5,158 bases of DNA from Chlamydiota bacterium (GTDB taxonomy: Bacteria; Chlamydiota; Chlamydiia; Chlamydiales; Criblamydiaceae): NCBI GenBank assembly GCA_021772365.1, contig JAJFMC010000216.1, forward strand, positions 1 through 5,158. The letters are read 5' to 3'. Below are positions 1 to 5,158 of the stretch, piece after piece. Position numbers and translations under genes: made by a program. The notes below the pieces were generated by a model. That model was not told where the DNA came from. It did not search any database and saw only the letters and a program-made list of their open reading frames with translations. Every line of letters starts with the position of its first letter. Position 1 is the stretch's first letter.

Positions 1-453
1 CAGGTTGTTATTCAACGCGGAGTCGCAGGAGACGCGGGGGCGCGGAGAAGAGGGAAATATTTAGATATTCCGGGTACGCGTTTTTGTGATGAACCATTAT
101 TTATAATGCGATTGCCCTGGTTTATGGTGAAAGCACACTACCAATTTTATGGTTCTGAATCATGGAAAAGCGAAATTAGCACTTTGAAAGACAGAATTAT
201 TGAGCTTGATAACCAAAACCAAAAATGTTGGGTATCGTTTCAAATAATTTGCACGTTATTTAAAACTCATTTAACAAGTACTATCGATCAGGCCAAAAGC
301 AATAAAGATGAAGATACAGCTGGCAAACTCAGCAATGTCATGAAGATCAATTCTGCTTTTGAGAGCTTCTGTAGTCAAGCTAGTGAATCGGGAGTGAATG
401 TATACTTCCGTACAGTACCAGAGCGTCTTATTCCCGATTGGTTTATATCTTAA
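1..453 (+). CDS. Unrecognised protein, 5'-partial (3' end of gene)
   Basis: The reading frame is open from base 1 to the TAA at 451-453 (150 codons), so the gene probably begins outside the window. The first in-frame ATG is at 106 (115 codons) but has no Shine-Dalgarno-like sequence before it, and the next, at 124, has none either. I do not recognise the family. From the ATG at 106 the protein is a soluble, mixed-charge, mostly helical-looking chain with a WKSEISTLKDRIIELDNQN stretch that could form a short coiled coil, and it ends in a hydrophobic RLIPDWFIS tail. No signal peptide, membrane segment or catalytic motif is visible. The first 20 or so codons run through a GC-rich degenerate repeat, giving a Gly/Ala/Arg-rich stretch that may not be coding. 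It lies 130 bp upstream of the adaptor gene on the same strand, but nothing shows that they work together. Confidence is moderate that it is a gene and low for its start. Confidence 0.5.
   Translation, partial: QVVIQRGVAGDAGARRRGKYLDIPGTRFCDEPLFIMRLPWFMVKAHYQFYGSESWKSEISTLKDRIIELDNQNQKCWVSFQIICTLFKTHLTSTIDQAKSNKDEDTAGKLSNVMKINSAFESFCSQASESGVNVYFRTVPERLIPDWFIS
14..54. repeat. GC-rich degenerate short repeat of acgcgg-type units
   Basis: Four units of about 9 bp follow one another: acgcggagt, cgcaggag, acgcggggg and cgcggagaa, ending in gaggg. The base composition is sharply richer in G and C than the DNA after it. Similar acgcgg/gcgcggag strings occur in intergenic repeats of many bacteria, so this may be a dispersed intergenic repeat that happens to leave the frame of the first gene open. 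The stretch is short and no second copy is in the window. Confidence 0.45.
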
Positions 454-583
454 GAGGGAATTGCAAAAACTGCTTCAACTATTTTTGCTGTTCTTTCTTA
501 AAAAAAACTTTAACTTTGCTATTGCTTATAACACACTAACCCTCTATGAAAGAATAAAAGAATGTTTATTAGGGTAGCGCTTC

Positions 584-1789
584 ATGGTTAATCAGACGTC
601 AGATACTTATGTTTTGATGAATCAATTGATCCTTAATGCTCTCGAATCTTCAGACCGAAAAGCCCTCGCATGTTTCATTACAAACAGAACAAGCCGACTT
701 GTCCAATACGACAAAGCTTCTTTGTGGGATATCGAGCTATATAGTCCAACTCTCCTAGCTGTCTCCGGACAAGAGTGTGGAGGAGGTAATCTCGACGTTT
801 CTCAAGAGACGCTGAAGTTTATCCACCGTATTGATGACAAAGAAAAGATGCAGGTTGTATCCAATAATAAAAAAAAATCATTACTATGGGTGCCCATACA
901 AATCAATCAAAGAACAACACTGGGGTTACTGCTCGAAAGAGCTGCAGGAAGGGTCTGGACTGATGAAGAGAAAGCAAATTTGGAGATCCTTACAAAAGGG
1001 TATGGTTATGCATGGAAAGGGTCATACCCCCAGTGGACGCTTTCGGTACTGCAGAAGATTAGGTGGATCGTCACCGGCCTAGTATGCTTGATTATCCTTT
1101 CCATCATTCCGGTAGCCACAAGAATATCTGCCCCTTGTGAAGTCGTCGCAGAAGAACAGGTTCCTGTGACCGCACCGTTCGATGGTGTCATCCAAAAAAT
1201 AGTTGTTGAGTCAGGTGATCTTGTTACAGATGGGCAGCTACTCTTCTCCTATGATAAAGATATTTTAATGCAAGAGCTCAAAGAGGCAAGAGAACGGCTT
1301 GAAAATGCTGGTTCACAGGGTCACCTTGATAGAGAAAAAATTCATTTACAGCTTCTTCAGGAGCGATTAGGGGAACTTAGTGTGAAGTCGGATATCGATG
1401 GCGTCGCCAAAATTGACGACAAAGAGCAATGGCAAGGCAGAGGTGTCCTCGCTGGAGAGCATGTGTTATCGATCAGTGACCCTACCGAAACAAAGCTACG
1501 CATATTTCTTCCTGAAAGTAGGGAAATTGTGATTGCTCCTAAACGCCCGATCAAGGTCTATCTTGATGGAGACTCAGGCCACAGTTATGATGCTCAAATT
1601 ATCAATATCAATGCCGATAACGTTGTTTTAGGTGATGATGTAGTGACCTTTACTGCTGAAGCTATATGGAAACACCAACCAGAAGAAATACACGTAGGGG
1701 AAAGGGGAGTGGCTATTCTGTATGGACAGAATGTACCCTTGATCTATTGGCTCTTTTATATGCCCTTTTCTTCAATTTACAAGTTTTGA
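584..1789 (+). CDS. GAF-like/HlyD-family membrane-fusion (periplasmic adaptor) protein
   Basis: This is a 401-aa inner-membrane-anchored adaptor of the HlyD/RND membrane-fusion type, which links an inner-membrane exporter or partner to an outer-membrane channel. Residues 1-155 are cytoplasmic and GAF-like (FITNRTSRLVQYDKASLW, then LLWVPIQI and LGLLLERA, ending in a helix). Residues 160-178 form one membrane helix. Residues 183-225 are the first half of a lipoyl-like domain (TAPFDGVIQKIVVESGDLV, then DGQLL), about 227-262 a short helical hairpin, 265-300 the second lipoyl half (VKSDIDGVAK, then GEHVLSISDP), and 303-380 a beta-barrel. The C-terminus VGERGVAILYGQNVPLIYWL matches how this GAF-HlyD subgroup ends, so the gene is complete. 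The hairpin looks about 20 residues shorter than usual. The start ATG is preceded by AGGG at 571-574. A possible promoter, TTGCTT (522-527), 17 bp, TATGAA (545-550), is weak. In other bacteria such proteins often sit beside a peptidase-M50-like membrane partner; none is seen here. The substrate is unknown. Confidence 0.85.
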   Translation: MVNQTSDTYVLMNQLILNALESSDRKALACFITNRTSRLVQYDKASLWDIELYSPTLLAVSGQECGGGNLDVSQETLKFIHRIDDKEKMQVVSNNKKKSLLWVPIQINQRTTLGLLLERAAGRVWTDEEKANLEILTKGYGYAWKGSYPQWTLSVLQKIRWIVTGLVCLIILSIIPVATRISAPCEVVAEEQVPVTAPFDGVIQKIVVESGDLVTDGQLLFSYDKDILMQELKEARERLENAGSQGHLDREKIHLQLLQERLGELSVKSDIDGVAKIDDKEQWQGRGVLAGEHVLSISDPTETKLRIFLPESREIVIAPKRPIKVYLDGDSGHSYDAQIININADNVVLGDDVVTFTAEAIWKHQPEEIHVGERGVAILYGQNVPLIYWLFYMPFSSIYKF

Positions 1790-3166
1790 ACTAAATAGTT
1801 CTTGCCCTTCTTTTACTTTTTCGACTAATTCATCGATCGACAGACAGTCAAGACAGTTTGGATCCTTTAGGCAGCAAGGGGAAAAATTGTTATCCAAAAG
1901 AAGTTTATTCAGTAAAAGTATTCCTGCTGTCCTAATATTTCCATCCACGAAAACGTGCAATTGATCGAGGTCTTGGCATAGCAGGATGATTGCTTTTAAT
2001 TTATCATCTTCTTCAACAGCAGATTGAATCTTTGTATGGTATCTTTTGAATAATTCCTTAACATTTCTTTTACAAGACTCAGGATGTGTTGGTCGAAGGT
2101 TGATCATTTTGTTTTTTAATGAATTGCAAGCCGCTTGGTACTTCATTGTTTCTCTGTATAAACTTCTTGCTACTTGACCGTCATATGTTATTTCACTTCC
2201 AAATGCTATTTCAAAAAGAAATTGTTTTGTAATATGTTGTTCTTTTCCTTTCTCTGTTAGTACTGTTAGGTCTACTTCAAGAGTTTTACCAGAAAGGGAG
2301 AATATTTTTTTGTGAGTTGGCGCGGATAAAACGATTGTTTCATTGGGATTTTCGATCGAGTCCTTGAAGAAGTTAACGGTGTCACCACAACTGTCTTTAT
2401 ATGAATATTCATTTCGTTTTGCTAATAATTCAGCCTTTCCTGTGATAGAAACTGTTGGAAGCTCCCCCTCAAATTTAAGGCCAAAACCTTCTTTTCCGTC
2501 TTGATACTCACGGAAGCCTTGTTTAAATAATGAATGCTCATGATCATAAACTTTATCAACAGCTAGATCGTGAAGCTTCAAATAGAATTTTTCATCCAGG
2601 GGAGGGTTAGTTTCGAGCATCCATATGCATGCTTTCATCATTGCTGACATATATCCGATTTCGTTTTCGAATTCCATCATTGTTGAGTTGTCCCATCTAC
2701 TTGCATCAATGAAAAATCGATAGAGCTTATCTTTGGAAATGTTTTTTAATGCCGGATATTTTTGAAGAATTGTATGTAACCGTTCTGTTTGTAGTCTAAT
2801 ACGCGTTTTGTTTAGATTTTCAATTTTCGATTTAACTGAAATTGTGTGGGGGGGTGATAATGTTATTAATGAATCTATTTCGTTGTCCAATTCTTCAATG
2901 CTTATTTTAATCGTTTTCTTTTTGTGAATTGTGCTAATTGAACAGTATTGTATTGGTTCTTGGGTACCCCTCTCTGAAAAAAAGCTATCTCTTTCTTTAT
3001 GTAATTTTCTAACCGCCTTAAATTCCCAAAATGATTCATCAATTTTCGTAGTTGAATCACTTTGAGAGTTAATATCGAAATATGTATTTTCTTTTGAATC
3101 AAAATTAATTGATTGTGGTGGAAAGTTCTCTTTGTTTATTAAAGAGTTTTTGTTTATTGCACTCAT
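1772..3166 (-). CDS. Fic/Doc-fold protein A, candidate effector
   Basis: A 464-aa Fic-like protein. Fic enzymes usually transfer AMP, phosphate or another nucleotide-derived group to a target protein hydroxyl. The signature is H404-V-F-V-D408-G-N410-I-R412-T-A-G415. The catalytic His, the metal-binding Asp, the Asn and the first Arg are present, but the second Arg of HPFx(D/E)GNGRxxR is replaced by Gly. This is closer to the Doc kinase motif, so AMP transfer cannot be assumed. GFREYQDGKEGF (218-228) probably is the target-docking flap. LKLHD (196-200) and the YKDSCGDTV region (256-264) recur in gene B. Residues 1 to about 135 are an extra polar, partly coiled-coil-like region absent from B. 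The C-terminus (441-458) is a Glu-rich helix. There is no signal peptide or membrane segment. The start ATG has AAGG six bases upstream and a strong promoter 34 bp away. The last 18 bp overlap the end of the convergent adaptor gene. A toxin-type role is possible; no small antitoxin gene is seen. Confidence 0.82.
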   Translation of the reverse strand: MSAINKNSLINKENFPPQSINFDSKENTYFDINSQSDSTTKIDESFWEFKAVRKLHKERDSFFSERGTQEPIQYCSISTIHKKKTIKISIEELDNEIDSLITLSPPHTISVKSKIENLNKTRIRLQTERLHTILQKYPALKNISKDKLYRFFIDASRWDNSTMMEFENEIGYMSAMMKACIWMLETNPPLDEKFYLKLHDLAVDKVYDHEHSLFKQGFREYQDGKEGFGLKFEGELPTVSITGKAELLAKRNEYSYKDSCGDTVNFFKDSIENPNETIVLSAPTHKKIFSLSGKTLEVDLTVLTEKGKEQHITKQFLFEIAFGSEITYDGQVARSLYRETMKYQAACNSLKNKMINLRPTHPESCKRNVKELFKRYHTKIQSAVEEDDKLKAIILLCQDLDQLHVFVDGNIRTAGILLLNKLLLDNNFSPCCLKDPNCLDCLSIDELVEKVKEGQELFSSKLVN

Positions 3167-3199
3167 TGCGCGCCTTGGTTTAAATAATTTAATATTTTT

Positions 3200-3228
3200 A
3201 TTATAATAAGTTTAGTGTTTTATTACAA
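3200..3228 (-). promoter_or_regulatory. Sigma-70-like promoter of Fic gene A
   Basis: Read on the minus strand, the -35 is TTGTAA (3223-3228, 4 of 6 consensus bases), followed by a 17-bp spacer and a perfect -10 TATAAT (3200-3205). Transcription would start near 3193, giving a leader of about 27 nt that contains AAGG at 3173-3176, six bases before the ATG. Because the surroundings are very AT-rich, chance matches are easier here, but the spacing and position fit well. Confidence 0.6.
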
Positions 3229-3281
3229 TAAACTTTTAGTTTTTGTAATTGTGTATAGTTAAAGTGAGGTGAGTTGTGAGG

Positions 3282-3319
3282 GGTATTAACTGTTTAAAAT
3301 AATTATTAATGTATAGCGA
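3282..3319 (-). promoter_or_regulatory. Upstream segment shared with Fic gene B
   Basis: This segment contains TTAACT, then the 13-mer gtttaaaataatt (3292-3304), then tgtatagcga (3310-3319). The same blocks in the same order lie upstream of gene B (4782-4837), with the 13-mer identical and placed 125 bp (A) and 118 bp (B) before the start codons. It contains the 10-bp palindrome aataattatt at 3298-3307. It may be a binding site upstream of the promoter or a remnant of the duplication that produced the two genes. Confidence 0.4.
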
Positions 3320-3355
3320 CTGTTTCGTGGGCATGTTTTTGATTATATGTTATTA

Positions 3356-3537
3356 AAAAATTAGACATGGTTCAAATGAGGGTAACAACTATGGGTAGCT
3401 CCTTAAGTTGGTCGAGATCGAGAAGGTCGCGACGAAGTAATAGCGGGAACCCTATTGCTGAGGAGAGAAATGGTCGATCTCGGCTGCATAAAACTGATAC
3501 CCAGTGTTACCCCCCTTTTGAACCATGCCAAAAATTA
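3356..3537. mobile_element. 166-bp MITE-like non-autonomous element with 8-bp target duplication
   Basis: The element spans 3364-3529. Its ends are inverted repeats: 3364-3386 on the left pairs with 3506-3529 on the right, sharing catggttcaaa and gtaac with one indel and a few mismatches. Pairing continues inward symmetrically: gggta (3393-3397) with taccc (3498-3502), and a perfect cgagatcga (3413-3421) with tcgatctcg (3474-3482). The centre carries GGG-AA-CCC within AATA/TATT. The whole element could fold back on itself. It is flanked by a perfect direct repeat aaaaatta (3356-3363 and 3530-3537), as left by transposases that make 8-bp duplications. No transposase is encoded, so it would move in trans. 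Families with 8-bp duplications and GG-starting ends include ISL3 and IS1595; I cannot choose. The 79-codon frame across it (3367-3606) looks non-coding. Confidence 0.75.
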
Positions 3538-3663
3538 CGGGTAAAAGTGTGGGAACGGAGCTGGGGGACATGGAGAATTGATTCGAGATGTAACTATTTA
3601 TTTTAATTTGATTAGTGGGTAAGGGGGTACATGGATTGGGAATGTTCCTTTTAAATATTTTTT
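3538..3663. other. Spacer between the mobile element and Fic gene B, no gene seen
   Basis: G-rich on the plus strand. It holds two near-identical strings, gggggacatgga (3563-3574) and gggggtacatgga (3623-3635), about 60 bp apart, whose meaning is unknown. It includes the DNA just downstream of gene B, but I find no convincing hairpin followed by a T-run on the minus strand. No start codon with a ribosome binding site and no domain-like frame is visible. Confidence 0.4.
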
Positions 3664-4677
3664 TTACATGCTAGTTGGTTTTATATTTTGAAAATACTTT
3701 TGGCCTTCATTAATATATTCTGTCAATTCATTAATTGATAAACAGTCAAATCGGTTGACATCATCCATTACACTAGGTAGAAATCCTTGATTTAACAGTA
3801 ACATATTCAGTAATAGCATTCCAAAAGTACGAATGTTTCCATCGACAAATGGGTGGGCTTGATCCAGGCTTTGAATTAGCTCAACGATATCACTAAGAGA
3901 TTTATCAGATACGTTAAATTGATCAATTAATTTTTGTATAATAATTCTCAAGGATACAGTTCTAGCAGGTTTTAACTTGATCATAGGCAAAGTATTCACG
4001 TTTGTTATTGCAAAATAGGACTTGGTTGATGACTTAATTGTCTTTTGCAGATTATCGTTTGACGATGAACACTTGTATTGCTTATTTGGATGAATATCTA
4101 TTTTTTGAGAAGGATTGAGTTGAATAGTTGATTTCGGATTAAACATTATGCCTTTAAAAAGGTAGACATCATCACCAACACTATCAGTATATTTTCGTTT
4201 TCGGTACCTTTCGTTTAATTCTTTAAGACCCTTTTTGGAAACTGTTTGGCCCTTTTCAAGGTAAAATGCTTCACCACCATCTTGATAAGTGCGGAATCCT
4301 AAAGGAACTCCATCAGGATAGTCTTCTGTTCGTAGCCCGTCTACGCAGCTATCATGCAACTTGAGAATAAGATCAGGTGTTAATTCATGATTGTTTAGTA
4401 CACAGTCAAGCATAAAAGACCAGCCTTGAAGGACACCCAAATAGTACCCGGGTTCGATTGCATCGAAAGCAAATTTACCACCCGCTATATATTTTCGTTC
4501 CATTTGCGTTAAATGATAGAGGTTTTGGGGGGTTATATGGGAGAATTTGGACGTGCAAATTTTGGATAATTTGAGAACTATTTGTTGTTCAAGTTCATTC
4601 ATTTTGTCATTTTCGCAGGCCATACCAATCGTGTATAAATGGTGACCGTGTAATTCTTCAAAAGATAAATTTAGCAT
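3664..4677 (-). CDS. Fic/Doc-fold protein B, candidate effector, paralogue of A
   Basis: A 337-aa paralogue of Fic protein A without its long N-terminal region. The active-site motif is H275-P-F-V-D279-G-N281-I-R283-T-F-G286: catalytic His, metal-binding Asp, Asn and first Arg are kept, and the second Arg of AMP-transferring Fic proteins is Gly, as in A. Shared blocks, in order, are IEPGYYLGV (74-82), LKLHDSCVD (105-113), the flap-like GFRTYQDGGEAF (127-138), TVSKKGLKEL (145-154), YTDSVGDDV (163-171), MIKLKP (232-237), SLDQAHPFVDGNIRT (270-284), and the tail DCLSINELTEYINEGQKYF (311-329). The segment between flap and motif is about 40 residues shorter than in A. No signal peptide or membrane helix is seen. 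The first ATG is preferred: GGAAAGG lies just upstream, although the AGG part is only 2 bases away, so GGA probably serves. Later Met residues at 19 and 26 lie in the same frame. It has its own promoter and is not an obvious operon partner of A, whose start is 497 bp downstream. Target and chemistry are unknown. Confidence 0.8.
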   Translation of the reverse strand: MLNLSFEELHGHHLYTIGMACENDKMNELEQQIVLKLSKICTSKFSHITPQNLYHLTQMERKYIAGGKFAFDAIEPGYYLGVLQGWSFMLDCVLNNHELTPDLILKLHDSCVDGLRTEDYPDGVPLGFRTYQDGGEAFYLEKGQTVSKKGLKELNERYRKRKYTDSVGDDVYLFKGIMFNPKSTIQLNPSQKIDIHPNKQYKCSSSNDNLQKTIKSSTKSYFAITNVNTLPMIKLKPARTVSLRIIIQKLIDQFNVSDKSLSDIVELIQSLDQAHPFVDGNIRTFGMLLLNMLLLNQGFLPSVMDDVNRFDCLSINELTEYINEGQKYFQNIKPTSM

Positions 4678-4719
4678 CGCCTTTCCAATGTGTTGTTTTT
4701 TTAGTAAAGAGTTTATAAT

Positions 4720-4748
4720 ATTCTATATTAATAAATTGTTAAGTTCAA
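4720..4748 (-). promoter_or_regulatory. Sigma-70-like promoter of Fic gene B
   Basis: On the minus strand, the -35 is TTGAAC (4743-4748, 4 of 6 consensus bases), then a 17-bp spacer and the -10 TAGAAT (4720-4725, 5 of 6). The start of transcription would be near 4713, giving a leader of about 36 nt. The layout matches the promoter of gene A, which supports both. The AT-rich background lowers certainty. Confidence 0.55.
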
Positions 4749-4781
4749 TGATTTTTTTTTATACAGTTGGATTCGTGGTTG

Positions 4782-4837
4782 TTAACTGGTGTTTGGTTTA
4801 AAATAATTGTTTATGTTTTACAACTCTGTATCAGCGA
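4782..4837 (-). promoter_or_regulatory. Upstream segment shared with Fic gene A
   Basis: It carries TTAACT (4782-4787), the 13-mer gtttaaaataatt (4796-4808) and tgtatcagcga (4827-4837), matching the blocks at 3282-3319 in order. Spacing differs by small indels. It lies upstream of the promoter, where an activator or repressor could bind, but shared ancestry alone would also explain it. Confidence 0.4.
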
Positions 4838-4960
4838 ATAGATCGCGGCGCGAAGCGCTTTGGATTAAAGCAAGGTATTGTTTTTTTGCTATTCGATGGA
4901 ATGATTGAGAAGACATAAATTGATTCTCACATAAAGACCTCTACTAAAATGAAAAAAATA
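4838..4960. other. Non-coding stretch with small hairpins, no gene seen
   Basis: Contains a small GC-rich hairpin GCGC-GAA-GCGC (4848-4858) inside AT-rich DNA, and a weak tgagaa/ttctca pair near 4906-4930. Neither is followed by a T-run that would make it a clear terminator. Together with the promoter of gene B and the repeats to the right, this fills the 481 bp between gene B and the window end. Confidence 0.35.
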
Positions 4961-4983
4961 GGCATGGTTCAAACGAAGATAAC
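4961..4983 (+). repeat. Second copy of the mobile-element terminal repeat (left-end orientation)
   Basis: Begins ggcatggttcaaa and ends taac, agreeing with the left end of the element at 3364-3386 at about 19 of 23 positions. It is preceded by the A-rich gaaaaaata, which resembles the A-rich target of the first element. No right-end copy (ending ccatgcc) follows before the window stops, so the element continues beyond 5158 or is a lone end. Inner sequence after the repeat is not clearly like that of the 166-bp element. Confidence 0.6.
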
Positions 4984-5049
4984 ACATTTGTGTAAGAAGA
5001 CTCTGCGCCGTTCCACGATAAAATGGAGAATTTCCAAAGAAAAAGTTGA

Positions 5050-5158
5050 GTGGAACCTTGGAGCGGCAAAACTGCTTTTGCCTTGTGCTTAGAGAGCTCA
5101 ATTCGGTAGATGCTTCTTCAATAAAGTCAAAAGCAGTTTTGCCACTCCAGGGTTCCAC
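5050..5158. repeat. 31-bp inverted repeat at the window edge, 47-nt loop
   Basis: The arm 5050-5080 pairs with 5128-5158 at 29 of 31 positions, separated by 47 nt. Each arm is also a palindrome by itself: the left one contains the perfect hairpin GGCAAAA-CTGC-TTTTGCC (5065-5082) and the right one CAAAA-GCAG-TTTTG (5128-5141). It can therefore fold as one long stem or as two small ones. It lies to the right of the terminal repeat at 4961, so it may be internal to a second mobile element or be a separate dispersed repeat. The right arm ends exactly at the last base of the window. Confidence 0.7.

Noticed and set aside
463..488. Terminator after the first gene (gcaaaaa with tttttgc)
   Set aside because: The stem is AT-rich, 7 bp with a 12-nt loop, and no T-run follows directly, so it would be a weak terminator.
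1006..1554. Minus-strand frames inside the adaptor gene
   Set aside because: They are opposite a gene with clear domain structure and encode no recognisable protein.
3167..3310. PmrA-type tandem TTAA sites upstream of Fic gene A
   Set aside because: TTAA strings occur but at spacings of 8 and 12 bp and with poor flanks, as expected in AT-rich DNA. They do not fit the known direct-repeat consensus.
3367..3606. 79-codon plus-strand frame over the MITE
   Set aside because: Its start is the ATG inside the terminal inverted repeat, it has no ribosome binding site, and it crosses the far end of the element. The product is Ser/Arg-rich low-complexity sequence.
3664..4677. Toxin-antitoxin pair with Fic protein as toxin
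   Set aside because: No small antitoxin-sized gene adjoins either Fic gene on the same strand; each is preceded by its own promoter and spacer.
3506..4983. Composite transposon carrying Fic gene B between two element ends
   Set aside because: The end at 3529 is a right end already paired with 3364 and bounded by its duplication, while 4961 is a left end. Gene B lies between two elements, not inside one.
4889..5158. 89-codon minus-strand frame at the right edge
   Set aside because: It runs through the inverted repeat and the terminal repeat, begins with a GTG at the very edge, and its protein resembles no domain I know. It is probably a by-product of repeat DNA.

Overview
The window looks bacterial: short spacers, sigma-70-type promoters and Shine-Dalgarno-like sites. 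It is AT-rich in the spacers and in the two minus-strand genes. Two Fic-like proteins that are paralogues of each other, with helical and polar extra regions, suggest an accessory region of a host-associated or intracellular bacterium, such as an amoeba or protist associate of the Legionellales or Chlamydiae type. That placement is inference; no taxonomic marker is present.

Left part, plus strand: the 3' end of an unrecognised gene (1-453), whose frame is open to the window edge through a GC-rich degenerate repeat, is followed by a complete membrane-anchored HlyD-type adaptor with a GAF-like N-terminus (584-1789). The adaptor converges with, and overlaps by 18 bp, the first Fic-like gene.

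Middle and right part, minus strand: two tandem Fic-like genes, called A (3166-1772, 464 aa) and B (4677-3664, 337 aa) here. They share a Doc-like active-site motif H-x-F-V-D-G-N-I-R-T-x-G, a flap-like GFRxYQDG segment and a conserved C-terminal helix. Each has its own good sigma-70-like promoter, and they also share upstream sequence about 120 bp before the start codon, so gene and control region appear to have been duplicated together. Between them sits a 166-bp non-autonomous mobile element (MITE-like, 3364-3529), palindromic over most of its length and flanked by a perfect 8-bp direct repeat.

Right end: a second copy of the same terminal inverted repeat starts at 4961 in left-end orientation. 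The window stops exactly at the end of a 31-bp inverted repeat (5050-5080 and 5128-5158). This resembles an assembly ending in repeated mobile DNA.

The most interesting content is the Fic-like pair. Its motif lacks the second arginine of AMP-transferring Fic enzymes and is closer to Doc, so its chemistry and target are open. The adaptor gene shows no functional link to the Fic genes beyond adjacency.
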